From Mercurialis annua (taxonomy: Eukaryota > Streptophyta > Magnoliopsida > Malpighiales > Euphorbiaceae), in the NCBI RefSeq assembly GCF_937616625.2, contig NC_065574.1, positions 7,194,501 through 7,258,500 of the forward strand: a stretch of 64,000 bases of DNA, in the 5' to 3' direction. The notes below the pieces were generated by a model, which was not told where the DNA came from, made no database searches, and was given only the letters and a program-made list of their open reading frames with translations. Positions 1 through 11,404 of the stretch are shown here, piece after piece. How positions within the stretch are numbered: position 1 is the stretch's first letter; each line of letters opens with the position of its first letter. The translations under genes were made by a program, and so were the position numbers.

Positions 1-3000
1 CCGTAGGAATCCAACAATGCAAGTAGCCTTCTTCTGGATTCATTGACAAATTAGGTTTCCACCCTCTTTTCCTTGGGACAGTCTCGGGCTCCATTTCCAG
101 CTTAACTTCAGAATAAGCATTTTCTTGCACCTCAGCACTTCCATTATGCTGGATAAGAGAACAATGCTCCGGTTTTTTTATAGAATTATCAATAACACCA
201 TTTTCAGCATTTCTGGCTGATGCATTTTCATTACTTGTTGTTGGCCTAGGAATAATATCCACAACATGGAGAACTTCTCCAGGTGAGGCAGCATTTGGTG
301 ATGGCTGCTCCTTAGTAACCTTAACAAGAGAAATTGAATATTCCAGTAATTAATTAGTCAAAACATACACTGAAGTTACCCAGACATATGTTGCATAAGA
401 CACAGAAAAGCTAAGCATACACTCCAAAGAAACTGGATCATATTCTTTCTCACTTTTCTTCTCACACTCCTTTACAAATTTTAAAAAAATGGTATAGAGA
501 TGATAAATGTAATTTCTTCTAAAAATCCATTTTTAACCCATATCATTAGTTATTTAATAATGTAAGGCATGTCATCATGTAGCGAAGTAATCTATGGGGC
601 TATGCATTATTCTTTCCATTAAATTCTTAGTTTCTTTACAGTTGAATACATTCCTTTTATTTGCTAGCGGTCAGCTATTGGGTTAAAACATTTCCAGCCA
701 TCAACTTTTTGAGTTTGTTTGGACCTAGGTGATTATGTATATCACTTATCAGTAAAAGACTGTATGAATTGTAATAGTATCAGGACTTTCACATCTTCTT
801 AACCCGAAATGGCCGGGGAGAGGAAAGGTTCCTTTTTTGGGGTACTCCCGTGAACAGATCCAGTGGAGACAGGGTGGGGCTTGTAGCTCAGAGGATTAGA
901 GCACGTGGCTACGAACCACGTTGTTGGTAGTTCGAATCCCTCCTCGACCACAACCGGCCAAAAAGGGAAGGACCTCTCCTTATGGAGGTAGGAAAATCAT
1001 GATCAGGATAATTTGTTAAAACTATTCTAGACTATATACACCATCTCCCCTCTGAAAATTGAAAGATTCTCCACAAATTAACTCAGGAAGAAAGGAAAAA
1101 TGAAAGTTAGGATTTGCAGCAAACTAATAAATCTCCATTTCAGTTTTATCATCAAAGCAATTTTAAAATTCCAAGAGAACTAATACAAAGAAATATACAA
1201 TTGCACTTCATATAGACATAGAAAGGAAAAGTAAAAATACCAAATGGTCTGCAGAACCATTGACATGATGACAAACCAAAGTAGGAGCCTCATCCCGGCA
1301 TAGAGAAGCAACTATTGGAGCATACTCATCAAAAGCTCTGCTTTCAGACTGCATTGCCTCTTTGAGATAGGGTTTAAGTTTAGCAGCAGAATTAATTATA
1401 ACTTTCTCCCCAAGCTTAGATGCAATAAGAGAAGCACTCTGCAACATCATTATAAAATAAATTGCACAATCCCATTGAACTGGTCAAAATCAATATTATA
1501 CTTATATACTTATGAAATAGATACCTGATTTGCTTTTTTCACACTGGCCAAAAGAGCAGTTAGAAGATCCGTCGATATGTCATAACTTTCATCTATTATC
1601 AAGGTCATTATTGTTGCCATGGCTAAGTATACAGCATGTGGATGGTTGGACCTTGAAACGGAAAAAAAAAAAGCTATCATATGTCACCCATATGTAGAAG
1701 ATAATTTAAGCATTTGCAAGCAACTAAAATGAAAAGAGAGAAACAGGTCTCGGGTTTAAGCTATGCTACTTCACCAAAAAGGGGTAAACAGCTCTGAGGA
1801 TTAAGGTATCCTACTTCACTAAAAAGAGAAATAGGACAACTTTCTTTTTTTATCTTAAGTAAATGAATGAACCCTATACAGCGTCTACCACTTCCATTAC
1901 CTATTTTAATTGCTAGTTTCTTACTCTTTTTTTCTTGAATGACAAGGAATCTACAACTGCTTTTCAAGAAAGCAAACTCTGGATCAATAAGCACAGTTAC
2001 CCCACTCATTAACACGTGCATATTAAGTTTGCTTCATTTTAAATCACTTCTGACTCCAAAGGCTTGGCAAAGTCGAGCATAAAAGCCTTGTCATTTTACT
2101 GGTAATCAATCGGACACATGGAATGCAAAAGCTGCAGTTTATGGCCAAAGTCACTATGAAGATATTATCATTGTGGGGAATGGTACAATGTTCAAATAAC
2201 TTCAATTTGAGTAAACTGGCATACTTTTCAAATTCGCGATGAGATTTTGCAATAAATTGATATAGATATTAGCAACACTCTTACCTAATAATCTTCAGGA
2301 AGTGTTGAAACATTTTTACAGTTAGTTCATCCAGCTGTAGGTCCAACATGATCAAGCATGATCTGACTTTTGAAACAGTTTCAAGAACTGAGACTGCCTT
2401 CGTGTAACAGCGACCAGACACATGGGACAATTTTTCAAAAGCTGCTACAGTCAAATAAAAATATTCCTGCTCACCAATGAAAAAAGAGACCACCAAGAGC
2501 CGCACAAACCATCTTTAAGCACATTTATTGATTTTTTTGTAATTAACTGAATGCCACGAAATTACAAAATCAGTTTTTCGCTGTTAATAATACCTTCATA
2601 TACTCGTCACTGTAAGGAGGCTCTGGTGCTGTTATTCTTGTAATTTCACTGATACAAGATGCAACTGAGACCTTCACATCTTCATCAGAGTGCTTCATGA
2701 GGGCATCAGAGATCAAGGCCTTCATGGAGGGTAAAACTGCCTCTTGCATTGATCTTGAGGGTTCTTGCTCCACATTTATAAGCAAATGCTCAAGTTTCTG
2801 GAACAATAGATAAAACCAGTCCATGAATGAATACACTCACCTAGATATAAAGTGTACAGAAGACATCCAAAAGCCATCTTTACAAACAAAAGAAAAAAAA
2901 ATGTTATTTAATGATCTGACGTTCGATTAAAGCATGTAACGTTCAGAAAATGAACTGTAAGACGTTGAATATGAAGCACAAAGACAGTAGCTATATTATC

Positions 3001-4285
3001 ATTGTAAAAAACAAGAAAACTAAAGATGCTTTCATCCGAAAGATCTCCATAAAGAAAATTTAAAGACATTGCCAAAACTCAGTTATTGTTGGATGTAGCA
3101 TTAACCAAACAATATTTGGAATTAAGCCTTAGCTAAGTTGAGAAAACTGTCACCATTGTTATTCATCCCCACCAAATATTAAATACTTGGCATCTCCTTG
3201 ATATTTTAATTACTCTATTTGTTTCAGCAAACATTAATATCATATTTTTGAAGGTTCTAGTGTTTTGCTCTCTGTCAGCTAACAGAATCACTAAGAGAAT
3301 TGCGACTCGTCCACCTACCTACCCATTACTACAATAAAAATCTCTACAAGCAGTCATGCGCTGAGCTCAAAACTCAACAATATTCAAGAACAACCCGATC
3401 GATATCAAGATTATCAGCTTCACCACACACTCCACACTCCCAATCCTCCAGAGATGAAAATTTTACCCAGATAATCAACAAAACTTCAACTCATGTGGTT
3501 ACTCCAGAGTTGTTATCAGAAAGAAAACAACACCGAGAGTAGCTCGTAGACATTAATAGCATATTACAGGGCAGCCCAGCACGGGTTTTCAAGAAGTCAT
3601 ACAAATAATGAGCCATTAACAGACATGTGAAACCTTAACACTAGTTAAACTATCAAGCACGCACCATTAAAAAAAAAACTTTTCTCATTCCAAGACCAAG
3701 AAATTAAAATGAATTGAGGACCCCTCCCAACCAGTGGTCAGCACATATATGTATCATCAACCAGTAAAGCCCTTGCTGTACTCCATTAGCATTCCAGTGG
3801 GAAAAAAGGACATCCATGAGTAACCCCAAATAAAACAAAACTCTAAATTTACAACAACAAGAAACATAGCACAAGTGATAAAAATAAAGCATATATACCC
3901 ACAACAAGAAACAAAGCCTCTACCAATGAGCTATATGTCAAACAATATAAGCGCTAAGCAGCATTCTGCTAGGTCGTGGTTTCAATTCCTCCCACAAGCG
4001 CTCGCCCCTCCCCAACCCAATGATCAAAACAAAATCATCTATATCAATGTAATTTCAGGCATATAAGATTGAACATTCTCAATTCCAATCACCAAATTTC
4101 AACATAAACAATACAATAAATCAATCAAAACCCAAAAACACAAATAAGTGAATAAGTGAATAAGCATAAGAGGAAAAGGGCATTACATCAAGCAAATCCA
4201 CAAGCTCATCAATAGATGATGGAGGGTCTAAAAGTTCATTCCCAGTCTCTTTAAGTTGCTGCTCAAGCTCTATCTCACTAACCAT
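1..4285 (-). CDS. PDS5: PDS5-type sister chromatid cohesion cofactor, 5' part (partial)
   Basis: N-terminal part of a PDS5 homologue, closest in my recollection to plant PDS5C. PDS5 proteins are HEAT-repeat cofactors that bind cohesin in the nucleus and act in chromatid cohesion, DNA repair and recombination. Six exons can be joined in frame with GT..AG borders: 4285-4187 (ATG, starts MVSEIELEQQLKE), 2797-2594, 2466-2285, 1651-1525, 1438-1241 and 319 to the window edge. Family landmarks are the SRSMQEAVLPSMKALISDAL stretch, KVRSCLIMLDLQLDEL and, near the left edge, RKRGWKPN followed by NPEEGY, a motif typical of the plant short PDS5 forms. The first intron is about 1.4 kb and holds a SINE; the 0.9-kb intron before exon 6 holds plastid DNA. 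The 3' part of the gene lies outside the window. Borders are by eye but phases are consistent throughout. Confidence 0.85.
798..1012 (+). other. Plastid-derived insertion (NUPT) in a PDS5 intron
   Basis: A stretch that reads as plastid inverted-repeat DNA from around trnR-ACG. It includes the upstream GGGGAGAGGAAAGGTTCC segment, the tRNA itself and the downstream GGTAGGAAAATCATGATC segment. It lies inside the intron between the fifth and sixth visible PDS5 exons and is on the opposite strand to the gene. Several substitutions against the plastid sequence as I recall it suggest the transfer is not recent. The ends are approximate. Confidence 0.75.
877..950 (+). pseudogene. Plastid trnR-ACG copy, decayed
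   Basis: 74-nt cloverleaf-like sequence with D-arm TAGCTCAGAGGATTAGAGC, anticodon stem CGTGG/CCACG around anticodon ACG (911-913), and T-loop TTCGAAT. The acceptor 3' strand reads CGACCA, leaving a mismatch to the 5' GGGC, and the T-stem is disrupted (TGGTAG against CCCTCC). Together with the intronic location inside plastid-like flanks, this points to a dead nuclear copy of the chloroplast tRNA-Arg gene. Confidence 0.8.
3923..4034 (+). mobile_element. tRNA-derived SINE, copy 1
   Basis: About 110 bp beginning CCAATGAGCTATA, with an AAGCGCTAAGCAGC core, a B-box-like GTGGTTTCAATTCCTCCC and a short A-rich tail after TGATC. Two further copies (10175-10284 and 47466 onward) share the same order of blocks. 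It lies in the first intron of the PDS5 gene, antisense to it. I see no clear target duplication for this copy. Confidence 0.65.
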
Positions 4286-5005
4286 TTTTAAACAATCCCT
4301 AAAAAAATAAACTTTTTTTAACTTAAAGAAAGGCCCAGGTGAAGGGTCTCTGTGTTAGCAAAATGTAAAGCATGCAGAGCAGGTATTGGTGAAAAAAAGG
4401 ATGCAAATTGGAAATGTGAATCAGCTCTGTGTTTTGAATGGTAATCCTATTCTGCAAATAACAGTAAATGGGTACTTCTTGTTGGCTCTCACTTTTTTTT
4501 TTTTTTTCTTCCTCAGCAATTTCATTTGCCTCTGTTTTATATTCGTACGTCCTATTTTCAATAAAGTACAATATCGCCCCTTGATGTAGTGCCCTTTTAG
4601 TTCTGTTGCATAGGGACCTACATGGAATTTGATACCTCTTCATGTAAAAAAGAAGAGAGGCGAACCTGACTCTCGAACTTGTGTTTTTAGGGTCTAGTGA
4701 CCTCTGATTTCGTATCTCAAACGCGTGACTTATTTGATCTCGAGGCATAAACTTTAGAATCCATGGTTCATATATTTGTGAATACCGCTTTCTCGGCGTT
4801 CTCTCGCTTGAATTCCCTCTCCTAAAATCTCCAAATTGACTTAAAAAATTAAAAGTGGTTTATATTATTTGACCTTAAAAGTTCAAGACCGGATTGATTC
4901 TTCATAGTAATTTTATTTAGGATGATACGTAAAAACTAAAAAATACAGGTATTATTATAGAGTAGTAGGAAATAAAAACAAAATTAAATTAAATTATTTA
5001 AATAA
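4286..5005. other. Intergenic: PDS5 upstream region
   Basis: About 700 bp upstream of the PDS5 start codon, holding the presumed 5' leader and promoter. It includes a T-rich run near 4490-4507. Short open frames on both strands here overlap each other and show no family signature. No convincing TATA box was picked. Confidence 0.4.
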
Positions 5006-5377
5006 GACTTATCCCCTTAAAAACTCCTCACCTTTTACCCCCAATTCGTTTGCACCCTCACATTGTAAAACCACCAAATATACCCAAATTACGACCTTTT
5101 ACTTTCAATTGCACCCTCAAACATTAAATTGATCTCTTTTCACTTGAAAAAATAGGTTTATTTTTGTTTTAAATAAAATATTAAGTCCTATTTTAAAATA
5201 TATGTTAAAATTTAAAGTATTGATTTGAACATTTTTCAAGTGAAAAGAGGTCAATTTAATGCTTGAGGGTGCAATTGAAAGTGAAAAGTCGTAATTTGGG
5301 TATATTTGGTGGTTTTACAACGTGAGGGTGCAAACGAATTGGGGGTAAAAGGTGGGGGGATTTGAAGGGGATAAGCC
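5006..5377. mobile_element. MULE-like fold-back MITE, family A copy 1
   Basis: 372-bp element that is nearly one long inverted repeat, with arms of about 150 bp. The left end starts GACTTATCCCC and the right end, read in reverse, GGCTTATCCCC. It is flanked by a perfect 9-bp direct repeat TTTAAATAA (4997-5005 and 5378-5386), the duplication length expected for Mutator-like transposition. No coding capacity. A second family member, interrupted by a LINE, is at 61801-62789. Confidence 0.85.
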
Positions 5378-5576
5378 TTTAAATAATGAAGAATACTTAA
5401 TCTAATTAAAGATCATTTACAGTCTAATTGCAACATGTACTTGAATTAGAGGGATTAGTTACTCTATAATAACATGTAATAAGATCACCAAATTACATAT
5501 ATGGCGAGACTTTATGTACTCATTTACAAAAAAATCCTGATTGATGAGCAAAAAGAGCAATTCAGGAGGATCTTTT

Positions 5577-8500
5577 TTATCCAAATATTCCAGGCAGAAG
5601 AGATGTTGATGATCTAGAAAAGCGTTCGATGAGCGCAAGAACTTTCGCAGCCTTTCTTCCCATACGACCATTATCCTCGTAAATGTTTCGTCCGGTCAGA
5701 CTAATTAGTCGAATCCGGGTTGTTGATTTATAGTGTTCCACCATTTCCTTTGACAGGAACACCTTCTCCAGAAATCCTAAAGCCTCTTCTTTCAGAGAAT
5801 CTGATCCCCAATTCAAAGTATCTAGCACAGGCTTTATGGCATCAGCCTCATGTAACACATTGGCCCCTCGGTTAGGACAACCCCGTTGAACCAACGTCGC
5901 GAGTGTCTGAATTGCTTCATGAGCAGTTGCATCAACCTGGCCCTGTAGGAGATCGACCAATGCAGGCAAAGCATTTGCTTCCATGAGACAAAATGTAGTC
6001 TTCACGCTGCAGATACCTGCATGCGCTGTGCATAGATGAGGACGACGTGTTGGCCTAAAACACCAAAAGCCGGTTGGTTTAGACACAACAACAAGCTTTG
6101 GACTGCTCACTGAAAGATCACCAATAAGAGCTGCAGCTCTTGCCTTTGCCGTTACAGAACCGGTTCTCAGTAAGTCTACGAGTAAAGGGTAAGTTCCTTG
6201 TTCAACTACAATCCGCTGTGATTCGACATTTGATGGATCAGTGAACCTAAAGAGTGCACTTAGAGCATTTTCTTTTGCTTCCATGGTCCCTGTTCTTATA
6301 ATGTTGACGATTGCATCGAGCCCATTCAATACAATTAGCTTCTGAGTCAGGGTTACCTCAGATTTTGGAAGATTGGCCAATAAGCCAGCAGCAGCCTTCT
6401 GTACATCACTCTTATCATCACTCTCGAGATATCCCACCAGCGCCTCGAGTCTTCTTGGCTTAAGCAAGTAATCCACTACTCCTTGCGGTTCATGATGCGA
6501 GAAGAGGAAGAGAAGATTAATGGCAATCTCTCGAATTTCTGAGTTTGTATCATCGAGAAGAGAAAGTATTAAAAATACACCATCAACAGTGAGAACTGCA
6601 GTCTTAACCAATCCTACGTCAAGATTGCATATCCCAAAGAGTGCTCGTAAAGCAGGCCTCCGAAGATTATGGGATGAGCTCGGGACCTGAAGCAAAGCTA
6701 ACAAATTGGTGATGATTGGTTCTAACTCGAGCTGATTTCTGTTCTCATCAACAAGAAATTTCATTCCAGCATCATCAGAAGCAAATTTCTCAAGGATTTC
6801 AGCACATTTTACTTTAAGAACATTTCGTACGTGGGATGAGAACATTAATTTTAAAACAAGAGAAAGCCCACCAGCAGCCGAAATAAGCTCTTTATTGGCA
6901 TCGCAATCAGATAGCTTCACCAAAGCAGACAAGGACAACTCTTTTGATTCAATACTTCCTGATCCTACCATTTCAAGCAAAGGAGGTATTATTCCTTCTT
7001 CACCAAGTAGCTTCAAATCCAACTCCATATTAACTATAGCTCGGACCATTGATATCCTTGAAGACTCCGGACCTGAAAATTTTACAAGAAAGCGAACAAC
7101 ACATCAAGTTTTCACTCTTAACAACAATAATCAGTCATGCGCTATTAAGCTACAAACAAAAAGAAACATAAGATAAATCTACAAGAACAACTCAGTCTAT
7201 GATATATCTCATACAAAAAGGGTATGCATGGTGGCTTCATAGACCTCAAGGCATCATATATTGTGCTTCGGTTATTGTCTATTACAACAAGCTATAAATA
7301 AGACAATCTGTAATGCAATAGACACCTTGTTAGTTAACTACTTTAGCTTGCAAGTCACATTGCTATTTAAATGTACACTTGCACAGAGCAACTCTCTTCA
7401 GGGTCTGGGACTTAAGAAGAAGCTATGACCTCCAAGCAGAAAATGACATTAAATGGTAGATTTGGTATCAAACAGAAGATAGCATTTCAAGAGCTCTAGA
7501 TGGGAACAGTTCTCTAACCTTGTATAATCCGCTCAACGAGCGGTTTATACCAGCCTGACTTTGCAGCACGAGATATACTCTCCTCGTCGATTTCAAAAAG
7601 TTTATTCAAGATTTTTGTTGCATAGACAGCTGATTCCCTGACAGGACCATTCAAGAGGGTGACAAGGAAAAGAATTGAACTGCACTGTTGAGAAAGTTTC
7701 CTGCACACAGACACATTCCAACCAGATCTCTCTTGCAACAACTCAAATAGCAATTCTACAGCAGCCTTTGAGATACTGGAGTCGCGCACTAAGCAAGGAA
7801 TGATGAGATCCCATCCCTCATAGCTGACCACTTTTTCCTACAACATTTGGTTCAGAAATTGAATTTAAAATACCAAAAATTAATTTGTTTGTTGAACATA
7901 TCTTTGTCCCGATAGTAAGATTTTTTCAAATAGAACAGATAAAACTGTATGACATAAACTAATACCTCACAGCTTCTCATCAATAACTGATTACAGCCAA
8001 AATAACAAAAGTAGCAGTGGAATGACTATAAATAATACAGCAATTTTATTCTGGAAATTTAATCAAATCCTTACCTTATTCCTTGGATGGCTTTCAACAA
8101 TATCCTTTAGAGTAATTAAAATCTTCCTCTTTACATCTTTATTGTGAGAGCAACCAAGGATGGAAATGATGATATCCGTCAAACCTCCTATAGAGATCCA
8201 GTCCTTGTTTATAGAATTTTCTCTCATGAGATCCTGCATGTGACTTAGAGCATCTTCCACATAAGAGTCAACATCTGATAACAACTTTGCCCTGCAAGCT
8301 CTGATTCTAAGGCAGTAATTTCGTTCTCTCCATTCCTCTATTGATTGTCTAAGTCGGATGTTAGATCTCAAAGTCGTATCCTCTAGAATGTCACCAGTTT
8401 CCGGGTCAATTCTCTCTCCACCGTCAATCCAAGCTTCGATAGCAGCTCTCTCACATGTAGTGCCAGTGCAAAGGCTGACAGGATCATCCATCACATTCCC

Positions 8501-9307
8501 GTTTATACGACAAAGGAAAGGAGTAAGAGGAGCTATATATTCCTCCCTCTCATCATATTGCCCTATAACCTGAACTCTCTGAAAATACTGCTTCTTGACT
8601 TCTTCGAAATCTCTGGCAGCATCAGCTCGAGAAAGCAGCTCAATAACCTGCTCCAAGAAGAGAACTTCAGCCCTTTCTTTCCGGTTGGCCGCTTCTTCTT
8701 TTTCCTTTCGAAAGCTTGCAAGTTCTTTGCTAATCTGTGAAGGTTCTACAGGTACCCCAACAGCACGTGCAATTTCATCGAGCATGTCATTTGCAAAACC
8801 TTGATCAAGTTTCTGATCACGAAGACCTTGGTTCAACTTATCAACAATTTGAAGCTGCGAGTATGATGCTTCAAATTCTACCCTTTGCATTTCATTATGT
8901 AGCCTATTCACCTGGTCAGATATCCCTGCAAGAACTTCCGTGTTTGCAAGGGATAACGCAGCTAAAGACCTCCCAATATCCCTTGTCACTTCTTGTATCT
9001 CGTTCACAATGTGCCGGCACTTCACCAGTAAGTAGAAACGGGCTCGATTCTTATACTTATCAACCAACTGATTTGCCTTCCTGACATCTGCTTCAAGTGA
9101 TTCAAGTGCTAACCTGGCAGCTTGACAATCATTCAGTTTTTGAAGCTGCAATTCTTTTAACACGGGTTCGATGTCAAACAGATGCTTTGACAGAACCTTG
9201 AAACTTTTAGTCTCAATCACAACATCTTTTGCAGCCTGAGCTGTCTTAAGGACTTGGTTTGTTAGCACAGCCAAGATGGTCCCTATAGGTATGAGCTCCA
9301 GAGCCAT
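5577..9307 (-). CDS. U-box and ARM-repeat E3 ubiquitin ligase (PUB42/43/44 group)
   Basis: Plant U-box E3 ligase of about 1015 residues in three coding exons: 9307-8075, 7837-7519 and 7072-5577. It begins MALELIPIGTILAVLTNQ; the apparent in-frame start upstream is TTG, so ATG at 9307 is chosen. An N-terminal helical region of about 250 residues is followed by a U-box at about residues 270-345 (PFLCRINGNVMDDPVSLCTG, later WIDGGERIDPETGDILEDTTL) and then ARM repeats to the C-terminus (for example ANALPALVDLLQGQVDATAHEAIQTLATL). The U-box should recruit the E2 enzyme and the ARM repeats the substrate. Arabidopsis PUB44/SAUL1 acts in senescence and immunity, but this protein is longer and nearer PUB42 in size. 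No frame damage is seen. A 5' leader intron (9322-9581) is likely. Confidence 0.88.
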
Positions 9308-9321
9308 ATATTCCAATTCTC

Positions 9322-9690
9322 TAATGACAGTTCAGCCAAGAAAGTTGGTGTTAGTTGTATTCCCATATAACACTTCACAATAATATTAACATTTATCAAA
9401 ACTTGAACATTTAAAGGACTTTTTTTACAGTTTGCATCAAAAAAAACCTTAAATTATTGCTCTACAACAAAACCATCCTGTGATTATGAGTAAGAAATTC
9501 AATTGGGTACAATCATTTCACTAAAAACACAAAGAAATTGACAAAAAGAAGCCAAATTGAAAGAAAAATAGAAAATTAAACCTGTGTTGAGTAGAGTCAG
9601 CAGTAATAATAAGTTGCAGGAAAAACAGAGATAATATGATGGTGATAATAATGAGCTGTGATTCTTCATGGTTGTGGCTTTATAAGAGTC
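9322..9690 (-). promoter_or_regulatory. 5' leader intron, leader exon and TATA box of the U-box gene
   Basis: On the minus strand a leader exon ends CAACACAG at 9582 with donor GTTTAA, and an acceptor GTCATTAG lies at 9322, 14 bases before the ATG. A TATAAA (minus strand) at 9684-9679 would place the transcription start near 9650. The splice reading is an inference. Confidence 0.5.
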
Positions 9691-9699
9691 TCTGCTTGA

Positions 9700-10076
9700 C
9701 TTGTTTGTCGCAAGTCAATGTAGAAGATTAATGGCATTAGTTCACAGAGAAAATTTCTCTGTTTGAAAATGTCCGAGAAACTTCAACTTGGGAAAGAAAA
9801 GGACTTAAGCTAATCACATTTTTAGTCCTTCAAATTATTATTTTATTATTTTTATTTTTTGTAGTACTAATTTAATCCAAATTAAGCAATCAAATCCTTT
9901 TTTATACATTTTAAAAAAGTTTCTCTAAAGTTCAAAAATATTATTCTGAAATTGGTGGTATCACTTCAATAAATTATTAGTGGCTATGTTTTCCTTCAAA
10001 GTTGACTAGAATAAGGAATTGTTTTTGTGAAATTTGTGTTCAGGAGGCATCATTTTATCAAGATGGGCATTCTCTT
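9700..10076. other. Intergenic, AT-rich
   Basis: Upstream flank of the U-box gene. No coding signal, no repeat with recognisable ends. Confidence 0.5.
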
Positions 10077-10352
10077 AAATCTGTCAATTTTGATTAAACA
10101 GTCTACATTTATCAATTTCAAAAATCAATGTCGAGATTAGTAGATAAATATTTTTAATTAATTGATTAAAATTACTAATGAGTTATAGCTCAAATAAGCG
10201 TTGGACAGCAATTTGCTAGGTCTTATGATCGATTCTTTCTACAAGAGCTCCTCCTTCCCATAATTATCAAAAAAAATATTAAGGATTGATTAAAATTAAT
10301 AAATAATTTATAATAAAGTTGGTATGAATTAATTGATTATGAAGCAAGTTTA
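10077..10352. repeat. Local duplication, unit A (holds a SINE)
   Basis: AT-rich segment that realigns with unit B (10804-10938, continuing at 26185 past the retroelement array). Shared blocks are CTGTCA.TTTT.AT.AAAC, GATTAAAATT, TAATTTATAATAA, and TTAATTGATTAT followed by GAAGCAA. Removing the SINE at 10175-10284 makes the two units collinear. Confidence 0.65.
10175..10284 (+). mobile_element. tRNA-derived SINE, copy 2, with 14-bp target duplication
   Basis: 110 bp from CTAATGAGTTATAGCTC to an A-rich tail, flanked by a perfect 14-bp direct repeat ATTGATTAAAATTA (10161-10174 and 10285-10298). The internal promoter-like blocks TAGCTCAAATAAGCG and GATCGATTCTTTC match copies 1 and 3. The duplication defines the boundaries of the family as about 105-110 bp plus tail. 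Confidence 0.8.
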
Positions 10353-10689
10353 AGAAATAAATTAATAATTAAATATCTTATTCGTACAGGTAAATATGTT
10401 TTAAACAATATATTAATTCGGTTTTTAAATTAGTGATTTGTTTAAATAAACTAATATATGCCATTTTAATAAAATGAAAATAATATTTTTTATATTTAGG
10501 CTAATAATATGAACAAATAAAGAGACTAAGATAATCTAATTTTGTTATTAATGCATCTAAAAATAGTAAGTCGGATTTTTAATTAATCTAAAAATGACAA
10601 ATATTGCTCTTTGTTCATAAAAATAGTTGAGTGTGAATTATTTTATTTTAATTATAAATTTAAAAATCGGACTATATTTGACAAGAATT

Positions 10690-10803
10690 TCCATACAAAT
10701 CTAGCAAAGCCTGCAATAAAATCCAAAAATAGAAAAACTCTAATTTTTAATATTTAAATTTAAACATCATCATCTCTATCAATAATTTTAATTAAAACGT
10801 AGC
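10690..10803 (+). repeat. Decayed copy of the eS12 promoter/leader segment
   Basis: Aligns by eye with 27570-27670, just upstream of the eS12 start. Shared blocks are TAGCAAAGCC, CCAAAAATA, CTAATT..TAATATTTAA, ATCATC.TCTCTATCAA and AATTTTA.TT. The telo-box of the gene copy is lost here. No eS12 coding sequence follows. Confidence 0.6.
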
Positions 10804-10938
10804 AAACCTGTCACTTTTAATCAAACAATCTAAATTCATTAATTCTAAAAATTAATAGCTAATTAATAAATTAACAGATTAAAATTGATAAACTTAAGAG
10901 AATAATTTATAATAAGTTATTTTTAATTAATTGATTAT
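10804..10938. repeat. Local duplication, unit B (split by the retroelement array)
   Basis: Partner of unit A. Its last bases TTAATTGATTAT run directly into the first LTR, and the matching GAAGCAA continuation is found after the last LTR at 26190. It contains the left 5-bp target duplication ATTAT at 10934-10938. Confidence 0.65.
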
Positions 10939-11251
10939 TGATGGATACCGAATCCTATAGTAAATATAATGGAGCCGAGTCACAGGAGATCCACTCTCAG
11001 GTGATACCGGACTTCCCCTAAAGATCCGAAGATATGAAGGATACGCCGAATCCCTTAAGATTCGGTGATATGCTAATAAAGATCGAATCCTTAGAGATTC
11101 GGAGATATGCCAATAAAGACCGAATCCCACATGATCCGCCCAAAGCGCGTTAGGTCCGGGATTCGGATAATCGACTAAGAATGGAAGTATTGTCCTATTC
11201 GGACACAAACACTATATATGGAAGGATAACCTCTACTTTAGGAAGATAAGA

Positions 11252-11277
11252 CTATTTAGGAAGACGTTCCTAAATAG
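11252..11277. promoter_or_regulatory. Perfect 11-bp hairpin in LTR U3
   Basis: CTATTTAGGAA and its exact complement TTCCTAAATAG are separated by GACG, with outer pairing ATAAG/CTTAT extending it imperfectly. The same hairpin sits in all three LTRs, about 120 bp upstream of the TATA box, and may be a protein-binding or structural element of U3. Confidence 0.6.
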
Positions 11278-11395
11278 GACTCTTATCAGATTAAGGTAGA
11301 TCGCGACAAATCAGGAGAATCCCTACGATATCGCCGAATCCCTACAAAGTAGGATTCACCTGCCTAATACGACTCTACTAGGTATATTCGACTAC

Positions 11396-11404
11396 TATAA
11401 AAGG
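11396..11404 (+). promoter_or_regulatory. LTR1 TATA box
   Basis: TATAAAAGG, conserved at 18661-18669 in LTR2 and 26012-26020 in LTR3. It is the expected core promoter for the retroelement transcript. Confidence 0.75.

Noticed and set aside
877..950. Functional nuclear tRNA-Arg(ACG)
   Set aside because: Plastid flanks and mismatches in the acceptor and T stems indicate a decayed plastid copy.
4323..4748. 141-codon minus-strand open frame upstream of PDS5
   Set aside because: No family signature, overlaps a plus-strand frame and a T-run; looks like chance.
9316..9316. Upstream start for the U-box ligase, three codons before MALELI
   Set aside because: The codon there is TTG; the first ATG is at 9307.
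10927..11208. Open frame of 93 codons in the LTR, repeated in all three LTRs
   Set aside because: It is in reverse orientation within U3, rich in repeated GATTCGG words and without domain resemblance; its conservation is explained by LTR identity.
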